A stretch of DNA of 64,000 nucleotides from Flavivirga eckloniae (GCF_002886045.1 NZ_CP025791.1:2185001-2249000); one strand, 5' to 3'. Shown: positions 27,121-36,968, counted from the stretch's first letter. Translations and numbers: made by a program. The notes: generated by a model from the letters alone, not told the origin.

Positions 27121-28734
27121 ATGAGAACTAAAGTATGTTTACTCGTTTTCCTTATCTCTAATATTGTACTTAGTCAAGGAACTTCAAATTTAATTGCATC
27201 AAATCATTTTTCATACAATAACAGTAATCTGAGTTTACACAAGTCGTCAAAATCTATTGATGCTAACGGCTTTGAGTTCGAACTATTAGATGCTGGTATT
27301 AACACTAAATTTTCCGAAATTGGTTCTGGTTTTTTTAGAAACAAGCTTATTATGGTTTCTTCAAAAAAAATCGGCGGATTGGCAAAAATAGATCCTAATA
27401 CCAATGAGGCATATAAAGATTTGTTTTGCTTAGATATTAGTAAAAATGGTAGACTAAGCTTACCATTGTTATTTTCCAGAATACTTAATACAAATGATAG
27501 TGAAGATCAATTAACCTTTTCACCAGATCAAAAAACAGTATATTACACAAGAAGCAGTAAAGAGAACTCTTTGGAGTATAAACTGTACAAGGCTGTTTTA
27601 GAAGAGGACTCTCACGGGAATTGGATTAATGAAGAATTGTTAAGCATTAATAAGGAAAATGTCTCAATTGAAAATCCTTATATGAGCCCTAAGGGAGATA
27701 AAATATACTTTTCATCCAATATGCCAGAATCCATTGGTGGTTACGACATCTATGTTTCTAATATAAATGAAGACGGTACGTTAAGCAGTCCAGAAAATTT
27801 AGGGCGCACAATTAACACGGTTAAAGATGAAAAGTATCCATCGCTTTCCATAGATTCAAAATATTTATACTTCTCTTCTAAGGGACATAATAACATTGGT
27901 GGTTTCGACCTTTTTACAAGTAAAATTTTACGTAACGGGTATCGAGCTCCAAGAAATATGGGAAACACAATTAATAGTGAATACGATGAAATTGCTTATT
28001 TCTTAGCTGCCGAAAACAAAGGGTATGTGTCTTCAAACAGACCCAATGGAAAAGGTGGTTTTGATATTTATACCGCAACTAATGAGGAAATTATTCAAAC
28101 CATAGAAGGTAAAGTTCTAGATTTAGAAACTCAGATAAAGCTACCTAACACCTTGGTTATTTTAAAAGATGAAGAAGGTAACGAAGTAGCAAGACAGCTA
28201 ACTAAAGAAGATGCTGCTTATAGCTTTAAAGTTACTCCTTTTGAATTGTACAGTATTACCACCCAAAAGGATGGATTTAAAAATGGAGACTTTAAATTCG
28301 AAGCTACTAGAGGTTACAATACATCTTATAATAAAGATTTAGAATTACTTACTACCAAACCTGTTATTGCAGAAGTTGAAGATGAGTTGAGAATTGTTTT
28401 AGAAAACATTTATTTCGATTTTAACAAATGGAATGTAAAAGAAGAGTCTACCATTTCTTTAAACAAAATCATTAAGGTATTAAAAGAGCATCCGGAAATG
28501 AAATTGGTTATTAATGCGCATACAGATAATAAAGGTAGGGCTTCTTATAATTTAGGCTTATCCAAAAAACGTGCTGCTTCTGCGGTAAAATATCTGGTAA
28601 AAAATGGTATTAGTAAAGACAGATTACAATCTAAAGGTTACGGTGAATCTAAACCAAAAATTGACTGTAAGAAAAAATGTTCTGAAAATGACTTACAAGT
28701 AAACAGACGTGTAGAGTTTGTTATTTTAGACTAG
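27121..28734 (+). CDS. OmpA-type envelope protein with PD40 propeller (paralogue)
   Basis: 537 residues. The signal peptide is MRTKVCLLVFLISNIVLSQ. It shows the same order as its neighbour: PD40 propeller repeats (about 85-320, with TFSPDQKTVYYTRSS and GGYDIYVSNIN), CPD-like domain (about 328-400) and OmpA domain (about 425-537, YFDFNKWNVKEES, NAHTDNKGRASYN, NRRVEFVI). It stops right after the OmpA domain and so lacks the SPOR domain of the first copy. High similarity along the whole shared length indicates tandem duplication. It has its own 295-bp upstream region and a terminator behind. Probable envelope or peptidoglycan tether; specific role unknown. Confidence 0.85.
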   Translation: MRTKVCLLVFLISNIVLSQGTSNLIASNHFSYNNSNLSLHKSSKSIDANGFEFELLDAGINTKFSEIGSGFFRNKLIMVSSKKIGGLAKIDPNTNEAYKDLFCLDISKNGRLSLPLLFSRILNTNDSEDQLTFSPDQKTVYYTRSSKENSLEYKLYKAVLEEDSHGNWINEELLSINKENVSIENPYMSPKGDKIYFSSNMPESIGGYDIYVSNINEDGTLSSPENLGRTINTVKDEKYPSLSIDSKYLYFSSKGHNNIGGFDLFTSKILRNGYRAPRNMGNTINSEYDEIAYFLAAENKGYVSSNRPNGKGGFDIYTATNEEIIQTIEGKVLDLETQIKLPNTLVILKDEEGNEVARQLTKEDAAYSFKVTPFELYSITTQKDGFKNGDFKFEATRGYNTSYNKDLELLTTKPVIAEVEDELRIVLENIYFDFNKWNVKEESTISLNKIIKVLKEHPEMKLVINAHTDNKGRASYNLGLSKKRAASAVKYLVKNGISKDRLQSKGYGESKPKIDCKKKCSENDLQVNRRVEFVILD

Positions 28735-28922
28735 AGAATCGGCTTTTAATTCCGATTAAATACCATAGGAAAAGTCTTTAAACGAGAATTTTGCCTTGTC
28801 ATCTAAAAGGTCTTAAAAATCTTTGCGCTCTGTTTAATTAAGTATACTTTTAACACAGTTTTAAAACACATAGGAAATTATCCATAATGTATTTTATTAA
28901 TTAAAACATCCATAAGAAATAG

Positions 28923-28950
28923 AAAACCACGCTTATTGCGTGGTTTTTTA
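28923..28950 (+). terminator. Rho-independent terminator after the second OmpA-type gene
   Basis: AAAACCACGC and GCGTGGTTTT form a perfect stem with a 5-nt loop and a short T-run. It may act for both the plus-strand gene and the convergent fkbM-like gene. Confidence 0.8.
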
Positions 28951-28975
28951 TATGAGTTAATTTTTTTATCAAATT

Positions 28976-29794
28976 TTAATTAAGCCTTATAACATTTAGT
29001 TCATTAATTAATTTTTCATTGGACTTATGTATAGCAAAAATATTATCCCTATTAATAGTTGTAACTTCCTTTCTAGTAATAGGATCAAAAATAAAGTAAT
29101 CCAAATTCGTTAAAATATCAAATATCTCTTTAATATTTTCTGTCACTTCAATCATTAAACTAGGAAGATATTTAAGCATGGTTTGTTTCATTCCTTTAAT
29201 TGCTTGTAATTCTGCTCCTTCAACATCAATTTTCACAAAATCAATTTTTTGATTGGGATAATTCTTTTCCAAAAATGTATCAATCGTAATTGTTTCTAAT
29301 TTCACAATTTTTCTTTCTATTTCTAAGCCAGAATACTGTTGATTATCTTGGAACAAATCATAATCTTTTAACAAGCTATTGTTTTGTCCAGTTAAATTTT
29401 CTAAATAGAAATCCGCATATCCATTGGTATCAGAAACAGCCTTTTCTTCAAGTCTAACATTGTTACGATTTTGAGTATTTAATTTAAGGTAAGGAAGATT
29501 ATTCTCTCCTGGCTCAAAAATTATAACTTGACCATTGCTGCCAACTAGATAACTAAAATACTGACTAATGTACCCTATATGACCTCCCATTTCTATAATA
29601 CAATCACCCTTTTTAATGATTTTATTAAATAGCTCCATAGGGTTCTTTTCTCTTTTTTTACCGTAATACCAATATCCCTTATGCATAAACGAATCCAAAT
29701 AAAAAGCCTCTTTTGTATAGTGATGTTTAATTTTTATAGTGCCTAAATTGATTTTTTTTAAAATTTTTAAGCCCAATTTTCTAATTGTTCCCAT
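28976..29794 (-). CDS. FkbM-family methyltransferase
   Basis: 272 residues. The S-adenosylmethionine site is IIEMGGHIGYISQYF (about 67-81), followed by an acidic residue segment IIFEPGENNLPYLKLN. The FkbM mark KIDFVKIDVEGAELQAIKGM lies near 170-190. Family members methylate hydroxyls of sugars or natural products. The N-terminus is basic and has no clear membrane segment. It is isolated: the downstream gene is convergent and no glycan genes are near, so the target is unknown. Family call secure. Confidence 0.85.
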   Translation of the reverse strand: MGTIRKLGLKILKKINLGTIKIKHHYTKEAFYLDSFMHKGYWYYGKKREKNPMELFNKIIKKGDCIIEMGGHIGYISQYFSYLVGSNGQVIIFEPGENNLPYLKLNTQNRNNVRLEEKAVSDTNGYADFYLENLTGQNNSLLKDYDLFQDNQQYSGLEIERKIVKLETITIDTFLEKNYPNQKIDFVKIDVEGAELQAIKGMKQTMLKYLPSLMIEVTENIKEIFDILTNLDYFIFDPITRKEVTTINRDNIFAIHKSNEKLINELNVIRLN

Positions 29795-30312
29795 GTTAGA
29801 GTGTTTTATGTTTTTATTACTTTTAAAGATATAAATTAAAAAAAGACTTTGTCTTAAATTTCCACTTTTTCATGTTGAAAATATCTTAGATAAAACGTAC
29901 TCAAAAAGATTCATTAGGTTTAAAATCTCTAATAGCACAAGCTATAGATTAACTTTACGATCTATGAAGCTCAACGGCTATATGAATATGCGAGTAGCAG
30001 CCGGTTCCATTTTTAATTGGTTAGAAATATGCATACCATCTCAGACACCAAAAATCCCAGAACAATTTTAGGTTGTTCATGGCGCCTAATATTGTAAATA
30101 GATATCCAATGTATTTTAGCCTTGGTTATTGATTCCTATTCAAGAAAGATAAAGATGATGGCATAGGTCTTCTAGTGTGTTATTCAAAATTAAATACACA
30201 AACAAGAAATTTATAAAAACAAAAATCTCAGAGTGTTTAAACGCTCTGAGATTTAAAATGATCGTTATATCAAACCGTAATGCTTTTTTAAGGCATCACA
30301 ATTTTTAGCTCT
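29795..30312. other. 518-bp gap between fkbM-like gene and clpX
   Basis: No gene seen. Frames on both strands are broken by stops. The middle part (about 29880-30180) has a slightly higher GC than the usual intergenic DNA and some codon-like stretches (for example around 29897-29955), so a decayed gene remnant is possible. The end holds the clpX terminator (30215-30255). Confidence 0.4.
30215..30255 (-). terminator. Rho-independent terminator of clpX
   Basis: AAATCTCAGAG and CTCTGAGATTT form a perfect 11-bp stem. On the minus strand it is followed by TTTGTTTTTA. It lies 58 bp behind the clpX stop. Confidence 0.85.
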
Positions 30313-31545
30313 TTACGAAACCGCTTTAAGTTTCTTAAGAGTTGTTTTCGTTAATTTATCTTCGGCATACACTTTAGTAACGTTTAACTTCTTCTCGTTG
30401 CTACTAGGCAACTCGAACATAGCATCAGTTAGTATTTCTTCGCAAAGCGAACGTAGGCCTCTTGCTCCTAATTTATATTCAATGGCTTTGTTTACAATAA
30501 AATCCAAAGCACCATCTGTTATAGTGAAATTAATCTCATCCATAGCAAACAGCTTCTTGTATTGCTTGATAATGGCATTCTTAGGCTCGGTTAAAATAGC
30601 TCTTAACGTATCTGCATCTAAAGGATCCATATAAGTAAGCACTGGTAAACGACCTATGATTTCCGGAATTAGTCCGAAATCTTTTAAGTCTTTCGGAATA
30701 ATATACTGTAGTAAATGATCTTGGTCTACCACATCATCAGACATAGAAGCACTATATCCTACAGCTTGCATATTTAAACGTTTTGAAATAATACGCTCAA
30801 TACCATCAAAAGCACCACCTGCAATAAACAAAATGTTTTCTGTATTAACTTCTATAAACTTTTGATCTGGATGCTTACGACCTCCTTTTGGCGGTACGTT
30901 AACAACTGTTCCTTCTAAAAGTTTTAATAAGGCTTGCTGCACACCTTCTCCAGAAACATCTCGTGTAATGGATGGGTTATCACTTTTACGAGCAATTTTA
31001 TCAATCTCATCAATAAAAACGATTCCCTTTTCTGCTTTTTCTAAATTGTAATCGGCAGCCTGTAATAAACGGGTTAAAATACTTTCTACATCTTCACCCA
31101 CATAACCTGCTTCTGTTAAAACAGTAGCATCAACAATAGCTAATGGTACATTTAACATTCTGGCAACGGTTTTTGCCATTAAGGTTTTTCCTGTACCAGT
31201 TTGCCCCACCATTACAATATTACTCTTTTGAATATCTATATCGTCTTTGGTTGGTGCCTGTAACAAACGTTTATAATGATTATATACGGCTACGGACATC
31301 ACTTTTTTAGTCATGTTCTGCCCTATAATATACTCATCAAGAAATTCTTTTATTTGCTGGGGTTTACGTAGTTTTAATTCGGCAGATAGATCGCTACTAT
31401 CGTTTTGCTTAGATTCTTCTATTACAATACCATGAGCTTGCTCTATACATCTGTCGCATATATGAGCATCTAATCCTGCTATTAACAAATTCGTTTCTGG
31501 TTTTTTTCTACCGCAAAACGAACATTCTAATTCTTCCTTTGCCAT
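30313..31545 (-). CDS. clpX: ATP-dependent protease ATPase subunit ClpX
   Basis: 410 residues. The N-terminal zinc-binding domain has Cys8, Cys11, Cys30 and Cys33 (CSFCGRKK ... CDRCIEQ). The AAA+ domain has Walker A GQTGTGKT, Walker [12 protein letters not shown], and the pore loop GYVGEDVE. ClpX unfolds tagged substrates and feeds them to ClpP. The gene follows clpP on the same strand at a 75-bp spacing. Compared with many relatives the IGF-loop area is written LLKLLEGT and [10 protein letters not shown]; the protein looks intact. The start [12 protein letters not shown] is standard. Confidence 0.97.
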   Translation of the reverse strand: MAKEELECSFCGRKKPETNLLIAGLDAHICDRCIEQAHGIVIEESKQNDSSDLSAELKLRKPQQIKEFLDEYIIGQNMTKKVMSVAVYNHYKRLLQAPTKDDIDIQKSNIVMVGQTGTGKTLMAKTVARMLNVPLAIVDATVLTEAGYVGEDVESILTRLLQAADYNLEKAEKGIVFIDEIDKIARKSDNPSITRDVSGEGVQQALLKLLEGTVVNVPPKGGRKHPDQKFIEVNTENILFIAGGAFDGIERIISKRLNMQAVGYSASMSDDVVDQDHLLQYIIPKDLKDFGLIPEIIGRLPVLTYMDPLDADTLRAILTEPKNAIIKQYKKLFAMDEINFTITDGALDFIVNKAIEYKLGARGLRSLCEEILTDAMFELPSSNEKKLNVTKVYAEDKLTKTTLKKLKAVS

Positions 31546-31620
31546 TAATCTATATTTATTTTTGGACGTGAATTATTATAAATCCCTCAATAACAATTAA
31601 CTAAAATTACGAATTTTTAT

Positions 31621-32295
31621 TTAATTTCGAGACAAAATCTCGTCAATCATACCATATTCCTTGGCCTTATCCGCTTTCATCCAGTAATCACGATCACTAT
31701 CTTCATAAATTTTGTCGTAATCTTGTCCTGAATGCTTACTAATAATTTTATATAATTCTTCTTTTAAAATCAATATTTCTCTAGCGGTAATTTCAATATC
31801 ACTCGCTTGTCCTTGCGCACCACCTAAAGGTTGGTGAATCATAACTCGCGAATGCGTTAAACCACTACGTTTACCCTTCTCTCCGGCACACAATAAAACA
31901 GCTCCCATTGAAGCAGCCATACCCGTACAAATAGTAGCCACATCTGGTTTTATAAACTGCATTGTATCGTATATCCCTAAACCTGCATAAACACTTCCTC
32001 CCGGTGAGTTTATATAGATTTGAATATCTTTTGAAGCATCAACACTTTCTAAAAATAACAGCTGTGCTTGTATAATATTAGCCACCTGATCATTGATAGC
32101 CGTACCCATAAAGATGATACGATCCATCATTAAACGTGAAAACACATCGAAAATTGCGATGTTCATTTGACGCTCTTCAATAATATTTGGTGTTAGGCCG
32201 GTAGGATACATACTACTAACAATTTTATTGTAATATGTGCTGCTAATGCCTTGATCTTTTATCGCGAATTTTTCAAATTCTTTTGCGTAATCCAT
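31621..32295 (-). CDS. clpP: ATP-dependent Clp protease proteolytic subunit
   Basis: 224 residues. The catalytic triad is visible: Ser129 in [11 protein letters not shown], His154 in MIHQPLGG and Asp203 in [24 protein letters not shown] is the oxyanion and substrate-binding strand region. ClpP forms a tetradecameric barrel that degrades proteins supplied by ClpX. It lies between tig and clpX, the classical order, but a strong terminator separates it from tig. The first 40 residues include the processing or axial-loop region. Confidence 0.97.
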   Translation of the reverse strand: MDYAKEFEKFAIKDQGISSTYYNKIVSSMYPTGLTPNIIEERQMNIAIFDVFSRLMMDRIIFMGTAINDQVANIIQAQLLFLESVDASKDIQIYINSPGGSVYAGLGIYDTMQFIKPDVATICTGMAASMGAVLLCAGEKGKRSGLTHSRVMIHQPLGGAQGQASDIEITAREILILKEELYKIISKHSGQDYDKIYEDSDRDYWMKADKAKEYGMIDEILSRN

Positions 32296-32383
32296 AAGTC
32301 CTTTTTAATATTTAATTTTGACTAATTGCCTGATTTACATTTAAATGGCAAAAAAATCTATTTTAAAAAATTTTTCTTTCTAA

Positions 32384-32414
32384 GAAAAAACGCTTAAATC
32401 TGTAGATTTAAGCG
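32384..32414 (-). terminator. Rho-independent terminator between tig and clpP
   Basis: CGCTTAAATCT and AGATTTAAGCG form a perfect 11-bp stem with a 2-nt spacer, and TTTTTTCTTA follows on the minus strand. It would reduce or stop read-through from tig into clpPX. Confidence 0.85.
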
Positions 32415-32440
32415 CTTAAATATAATGAATTATTCTTTAC

Positions 32441-33769
32441 TTACTTGTCACCGTAAACTTCTTTTACAAACTCTTCGTAGCTCAATTCCTTAACTTTGAT
32501 ATTAGCTTTTTCTTTGTAAACTGCTAATAATTTCTGACTTATAAGTTGTTCTGAAATTCTACGAGCTTCATCTTGATTTGATAATACTCTTGCAACGATA
32601 TCTTCTAATTCTTTATCAGATGGGTTTAGTTGACCAAATTGTGCCATTTGTGCTTTTATCATGTCTCTTGCATGATCTTTAATATCGTCTAAAGTTACCT
32701 GAACATCATTATCGGTAATTAATTTCCCTTCAATTAATTGGTAACGTAAACTTTTTTCCGATTTTTCGTATTCTTCTCTGGCTTGCACTTCATCCATTTC
32801 TTTCTCACCAGCAGTTTGCATCCACTTTGTTAAAAACTCTGCAGGTAAATCGAACTTCGTATTTTCAACTAAATATTCGGTAACATCGTTTAAAAGCTTT
32901 TGATCTGCTTGTTGCACAAATTGTTTTTCGGCATCTTCCTTTATCTTAGCTTTTAACTCAGTTACTGTTTTCACAGTATCTTTTCCAAAAAGCTTGTCGA
33001 ACAACTCTTGATCTAAATCTGCTAATACGCGCTCATTAATCTCGGTAATAGTGAAGTTTACTTCAATATCTAAACCATGTACTTCATCATGACCTAATTT
33101 TAAAGCATGCATTAATTCGTGCTCATCATCATAAAGCCCTTTGGTTTTTAAAGTAATTACATCATTTACTTTTGCACCTATAAATTGTTTCTCGGTTGCT
33201 TTACCTTTAAATTTATCTAGAGTTAAAGTTACCGTGTTTTCAATTTCTTTTTCTTCATTTTTATAAACTCCGGTAATTTCACTGTCTTTTACAACAGCAT
33301 CTTGAGGAACTAATTTCCCATATTGCTTTTGAATACGTTCAATCTGCTCATCAATCATTTTATCGTCAGCAACAATATTGTACTGCGTTATTGCTTTTTT
33401 ACCTTTTAAGGTTACTTCAAATTCTGGCGCCAAACCTAATTCGAATTCAAAAGAGAATCCTTCGGCATCCCAATCTATATCGTCTTGAGGTTTTGGTAAA
33501 GGCTGTCCTAAAACGTCCAATTTCTCCTCGGTAAGATATTTGTTTAAAGCATCTTGCAATAGCTTGTTTACCTCATCTACCAAAACAGCTTTTCCGTATT
33601 GCTTTTTAACCATTCCCATTGGCACATGCCCTTTTCTAAAACCAGGGATATTTGCTGTTTTACGATAATCTGATAAGATTTTCTCAACTTTTTCGCTATA
33701 GTCTTCTTTAACTATATCTACTTTCACAACAGCATTTAATGCATCAACGTTTTCTCTTGTAATATTCAT
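32441..33769 (-). CDS. tig: Trigger factor
   Basis: 442 residues. The N-terminal ribosome-binding domain has the tail signature PGFRKGHVPMGMVKKQYG (about 44-61; in E. coli GFRKGKVP). The PPIase-like middle part is about 150-245 (TLTLDKFKGKATEKQFIGAK and so on, degenerate at the active site) and the C-terminal chaperone arms run to the end. Trigger factor meets nascent chains at the ribosome exit. First gene of the tig-clpP-clpX group; a promoter is seen 87 bp upstream. The PPIase core looks weak, as in many Bacteroidota members. Confidence 0.93.
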   Translation of the reverse strand: MNITRENVDALNAVVKVDIVKEDYSEKVEKILSDYRKTANIPGFRKGHVPMGMVKKQYGKAVLVDEVNKLLQDALNKYLTEEKLDVLGQPLPKPQDDIDWDAEGFSFEFELGLAPEFEVTLKGKKAITQYNIVADDKMIDEQIERIQKQYGKLVPQDAVVKDSEITGVYKNEEKEIENTVTLTLDKFKGKATEKQFIGAKVNDVITLKTKGLYDDEHELMHALKLGHDEVHGLDIEVNFTITEINERVLADLDQELFDKLFGKDTVKTVTELKAKIKEDAEKQFVQQADQKLLNDVTEYLVENTKFDLPAEFLTKWMQTAGEKEMDEVQAREEYEKSEKSLRYQLIEGKLITDNDVQVTLDDIKDHARDMIKAQMAQFGQLNPSDKELEDIVARVLSNQDEARRISEQLISQKLLAVYKEKANIKVKELSYEEFVKEVYGDK

Positions 33770-33855
33770 TTTAAAATATATAAAGCCTTATATCAGGCAT
33801 TTAACAATATCGTTTTCTTTCAAAAACTAAATTTTATGTAACCAAAATCGGGATG

Positions 33856-33887
33856 CAAAAATATAATAATTTTTACATCCTAGCAAA
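33856..33887 (-). promoter_or_regulatory. Bacteroidota-type promoter of tig
   Basis: On the minus strand TTTG (33887-33884) lies 20 nt from TATTTTTG (33863-33856), matching the -33 TTTG and -7 TAnnTTTG consensus of the phylum. The -7 box is part of a palindrome GGATG-CAAAAAT ... ATTTTTA-CATCC (33851-33880). A start would lie about 80 nt before tig. Confidence 0.6.
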
Positions 33888-34003
33888 GTTTTTAACAGCT
33901 TGATTTTATGTGGCCTTATTTATTGATTTTCAAAGCCCGAATGTTATTCCCCGCTAAAGTTTTTAGTTTTAAAAACCAACAAAAACAAGTGATCGCTTTA
34001 AAG

Positions 34004-34351
34004 CTATTTTTTATCTTCTTTTAAAAGTGAATGGAATATCGATTGTAAAACAGAAAGTAGTATACTAAACAATACGGCAATCCAAATGCTGCTCACCGAA
34101 AAGCCGGCTATTAGGTTATCGGCTAATAAAATAATTAAAGCATTAATTATTAACAAAAACAGGCCTAAAGTAACTATGGTTATTGGCAAAGTAAAAATAA
34201 CCAAGATGGGTTTTACAATCAGATTTAACACAGACAGCACAAAAGCTACAATTAAAGCTGTTATGTAATTATCTACATGTACACCATCTAAAAAATATGC
34301 TATTACAAATACTGCTACGGCATTTAATAAGAGTTTGGTTAAGAGTTTCAT
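34004..34351 (-). CDS. Small four-helix membrane protein (phage holin 4_2 family)
   Basis: 115 residues with three to four membrane segments. The family motif around LNLIVKPILVIFTLPITIVTLG is the standard mark of PF04020 (YvlD-like). Despite the family name these are chromosomal membrane proteins without evidence of phage origin, and nothing phage-like is nearby. Residues at both ends are charged (KEDKK at the C-terminus). The function in Bacteroidota is unknown. It forms a loose minus-strand cluster with the methyltransferase and the hydrolase. Confidence 0.8.
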   Translation of the reverse strand: MKLLTKLLLNAVAVFVIAYFLDGVHVDNYITALIVAFVLSVLNLIVKPILVIFTLPITIVTLGLFLLIINALIILLADNLIAGFSVSSIWIAVLFSILLSVLQSIFHSLLKEDKK

Positions 34352-34387
34352 AAATTAAATTTTATTAAAAATACGAAATATCAAATT

Positions 34388-35251
34388 TTAAATTCTCTTA
34401 AACACTACAATATCTTGATATTCTTTTTTTGACTCATCTCTAACCTCATCTTTCCAAAAACCATCAATTGTTTTTAGCCTCTTTAAATTAGCATTTTTCA
34501 ACATCTCATCTAATCTGGTTTTATGAATAGCAATATTACCAGATTTAACATTTTCGTTCATTAATCTAAAACCATCATTTCCTTTAACAGGAAAATTAAA
34601 ATGTTTCCTAGTAGCAACATAATCTTCATCATTTGAATCATACAAAAAGAAGGTTGAGAAGCATAGTCCATCATCAGTGATTACTCTTTGAATCTCACAA
34701 AAATAGTGCTGAATTTCTTCCAACATCATATGAGTAAAAACCGAAAATGTAAAAATCTTGCTAAAACTATTTTCCTTATAAGGAAAAACAAACTCTAAAG
34801 CACTACTCTCAGATATGTTATACAGATCATTAAATAAGGCAACATACTTAAAATTAAAATTTGGAAAATCTTTACCAATACCAGAATTACACCAATCTAT
34901 TCCTTTTTTAACCACATCAAAACCATCATAGCTTCCACTTTCGTCAAGGTATGTTGTTAATGTTATTGCCGTTCTCCCTACACCACTACCTATATCTAAA
35001 ACAAAATCTGACGGTATTAAACTTATTTCTTCTTTTAGTAATTCTAACTGAAGTTCTCCTTGTTTTATATAGTTTTCTGCACTAGATGGCGAACCCGTAT
35101 AAATAAAACCTCTTGGTGGTACATATTTATGAGTTTTACCTGTAATTTTATCAAATAAATCTTGAGGAAGGTAGTACAACCTACGAATAAAAAATCTTTG
35201 ATTGGATGATAAACCGTACCACAACTTTCTTAATAATTTTGTTTTTTTCAT
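34388..35251 (-). CDS. Class I SAM-dependent methyltransferase
   Basis: 287 residues. The S-adenosylmethionine motif is FVLDIGSGVGRTAITL (about 82-97), followed by YDGFDVVKKGIDWC with the acidic ribose-binding residue, and IFTFSVFTHM before IQRVITDDGLCFSTFFL, which is the usual methyltransferase-11 layout. The N-terminal 70 residues are basic and hydrophobic (FFIRRLYYLPQDLF). The gene starts 15 bp after the hydrolase stop, so they are probably co-transcribed. Substrate unknown. Confidence 0.8.
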   Translation of the reverse strand: MKKTKLLRKLWYGLSSNQRFFIRRLYYLPQDLFDKITGKTHKYVPPRGFIYTGSPSSAENYIKQGELQLELLKEEISLIPSDFVLDIGSGVGRTAITLTTYLDESGSYDGFDVVKKGIDWCNSGIGKDFPNFNFKYVALFNDLYNISESSALEFVFPYKENSFSKIFTFSVFTHMMLEEIQHYFCEIQRVITDDGLCFSTFFLYDSNDEDYVATRKHFNFPVKGNDGFRLMNENVKSGNIAIHKTRLDEMLKNANLKRLKTIDGFWKDEVRDESKKEYQDIVVFKRI

Positions 35252-35266
35252 ATAGTCATGTGTAAT

Positions 35267-36031
35267 TTATAATACAAAATTTATTACTGCCTCAAAAAAG
35301 TCTTTAGGGTTTTCGGCATGCAACCAATGTCCCGAATTAGAAATAGTAGCAATTTCTGCTTTTGTAAAATGATTGGAGATTATACCTTCATCTTCAACTC
35401 CAATATATTCAGATCTGTCGCCACGTAAAAACAAGGTATCCTTTTCAAACAACGCATGTGTTGGCAACGCTTCTCCTATTTCAGCCACTTCTTCTTTTAA
35501 AACTTTCAGGTTTATACGCAATCCTAATTTTCCCTTTTCTACCCAATACAGATTTTTTAGTAAAAATTGACGGGTTCCAAAATCAGACACATAATCACCT
35601 AACAATTTATCGGCTTCACCTCTACTTTTTATAACATTAAAATCAAGAGCCTCTAAACCTTCTAAAATAGCATCATGGTGTATCGGATAAAAACGCGGGG
35701 AAATATCTGCGACTAGCAATTTCGAAACCATCTCTGGATAATGAGTAGCAAAGAACATGGCTGTTTTGCCTCCCATAGAATGTCCTAATAGTATAATATT
35801 GTCAAGGTTATGTGCAGTGCAGTATTGCTTTAAATCTTCGGCAAGTACTTCATAACTAAAATTATCATCCCAAAAACTACGCCCATGGTTACGTTGATCT
35901 ACCAAATGTACTTGATAGCCCTGCTCACTAAACTGACGTCCGAGTGTTTTCCAATTATCACTCATTCCTAAAAACCCATGAAGAATAACAAGCGGCTGCC
36001 CTTCTCCTATTATATTTGAATGTAATATCAT
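35267..36031 (-). CDS. Alpha/beta hydrolase, YbfF-like esterase
   Basis: 254 residues from the ATG at 36031 (MILHSNIIGEGQPLVILHGF). An ATG six codons upstream at 36049 is less likely, since the hydrolase core starts directly. The catalytic serine is in LLGHSMGGKTAMFF, the acid probably in LRGDRSEY and the histidine in SGHWLHAENP. HGFLG builds the oxyanion hole. Proteins of this type hydrolyse short acyl esters, often acyl-CoA. Encoded between pdxJ and the methyltransferase on the same strand; physiological substrate not evident. Confidence 0.85.
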   Translation of the reverse strand: MILHSNIIGEGQPLVILHGFLGMSDNWKTLGRQFSEQGYQVHLVDQRNHGRSFWDDNFSYEVLAEDLKQYCTAHNLDNIILLGHSMGGKTAMFFATHYPEMVSKLLVADISPRFYPIHHDAILEGLEALDFNVIKSRGEADKLLGDYVSDFGTRQFLLKNLYWVEKGKLGLRINLKVLKEEVAEIGEALPTHALFEKDTLFLRGDRSEYIGVEDEGIISNHFTKAEIATISNSGHWLHAENPKDFFEAVINFVL

Positions 36032-36158
36032 AAGCCTTAACCCCTCCAAAGGAGGAAAATTATTGCGTGATCACTCACCTATTTTTAAATATTATTTTAA
36101 AATCTATCTGTTTAATTCTATAATGTTTTTGGCAGAGTTTCTTTCCCTTTGGGAAAGA

Positions 36159-36881
36159 TTAAGATTGGACCTTTAATTTGCTTAAATACATTTGGATAAC
36201 ATTTTCAACGCCTAAATACAAACTTTCGGCTACCAAAGCATGTCCGATAGAGACCTCCAATAAAGCCGGAATATTGTTTTTAAAAAACGCAATGTTATCT
36301 AAAGATAGATCATGACCAGCATTAATCCCTAATTCTAAATTATTAGCCAATTCTGCACTTTTAACATAAGGCATTATACCGCCCTCATTACCTAAACTAT
36401 ATTGATGAGCAAAAGCCTCAGTATACAACTCAATTCTATCTGTGCCCGTAGCCTTAGCGCCCTCTATTTGTTCTAAAACCGGATCTACAAAAATAGAAGT
36501 TCTTATACCGTTTTGCTTAAACTCCTTAATAACATCAACTAAAAAGTCTTTATGTTTTATAGTATCCCAACCAGCATTACTTGTAATAGCATCAACAGCA
36601 TCCGGCACCAAGGTAACCTGCGTTGGTTTAACATTTAAAACCAAATCTACAAAAGAATCTATAGGATTTCCTTCAATATTATATTCTGTATAAACCCCCG
36701 ATTTTAGGTCACGAGCATCTTGATAACGTATATGGCGCTCATCAGGTCTTGGGTGAATGGTTACCCCTTCTGCTCCAAACCGTTGTACATCTTTTGCAAA
36801 CTGCAATACATTTGGTACATCGCCACCTCTGGAGTTCCTCAAAGTGGCAATCTTATTTATATTTACACTTAACTTTGTCAT
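36159..36881 (-). CDS. pdxJ: Pyridoxine 5'-phosphate synthase
   Basis: 240 residues, the usual length. TKLSVNINKIATLRNSRGG at the start carries the substrate-binding N-x-N and RN-R motifs, AEGVTIHPRPDERHI the active-site His region, and GINAGHDLSL the phosphate-binding part. PdxJ condenses deoxyxylulose 5-phosphate with amino-acetone phosphate to make vitamin B6. It opens a minus-strand group with the hydrolase and diverges from the CBS gene across 87 bp. Secure call. Confidence 0.96.
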   Translation of the reverse strand: MTKLSVNINKIATLRNSRGGDVPNVLQFAKDVQRFGAEGVTIHPRPDERHIRYQDARDLKSGVYTEYNIEGNPIDSFVDLVLNVKPTQVTLVPDAVDAITSNAGWDTIKHKDFLVDVIKEFKQNGIRTSIFVDPVLEQIEGAKATGTDRIELYTEAFAHQYSLGNEGGIMPYVKSAELANNLELGINAGHDLSLDNIAFFKNNIPALLEVSIGHALVAESLYLGVENVIQMYLSKLKVQS

Positions 36882-36968
36882 GTATCAATTTTAAAAAGCA
36901 AAAATACAAAGTAGAACAGGCTTATATACTATTTTTTTAATTAATTTGCATACACTTAAAGCCAAACA

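Noticed and set aside
34004-34351. Phage holin as a sign of a prophage
   Set aside because: The PF04020 family is chromosomal in most bacteria, and no capsid, terminase, integrase or lysis genes are present.
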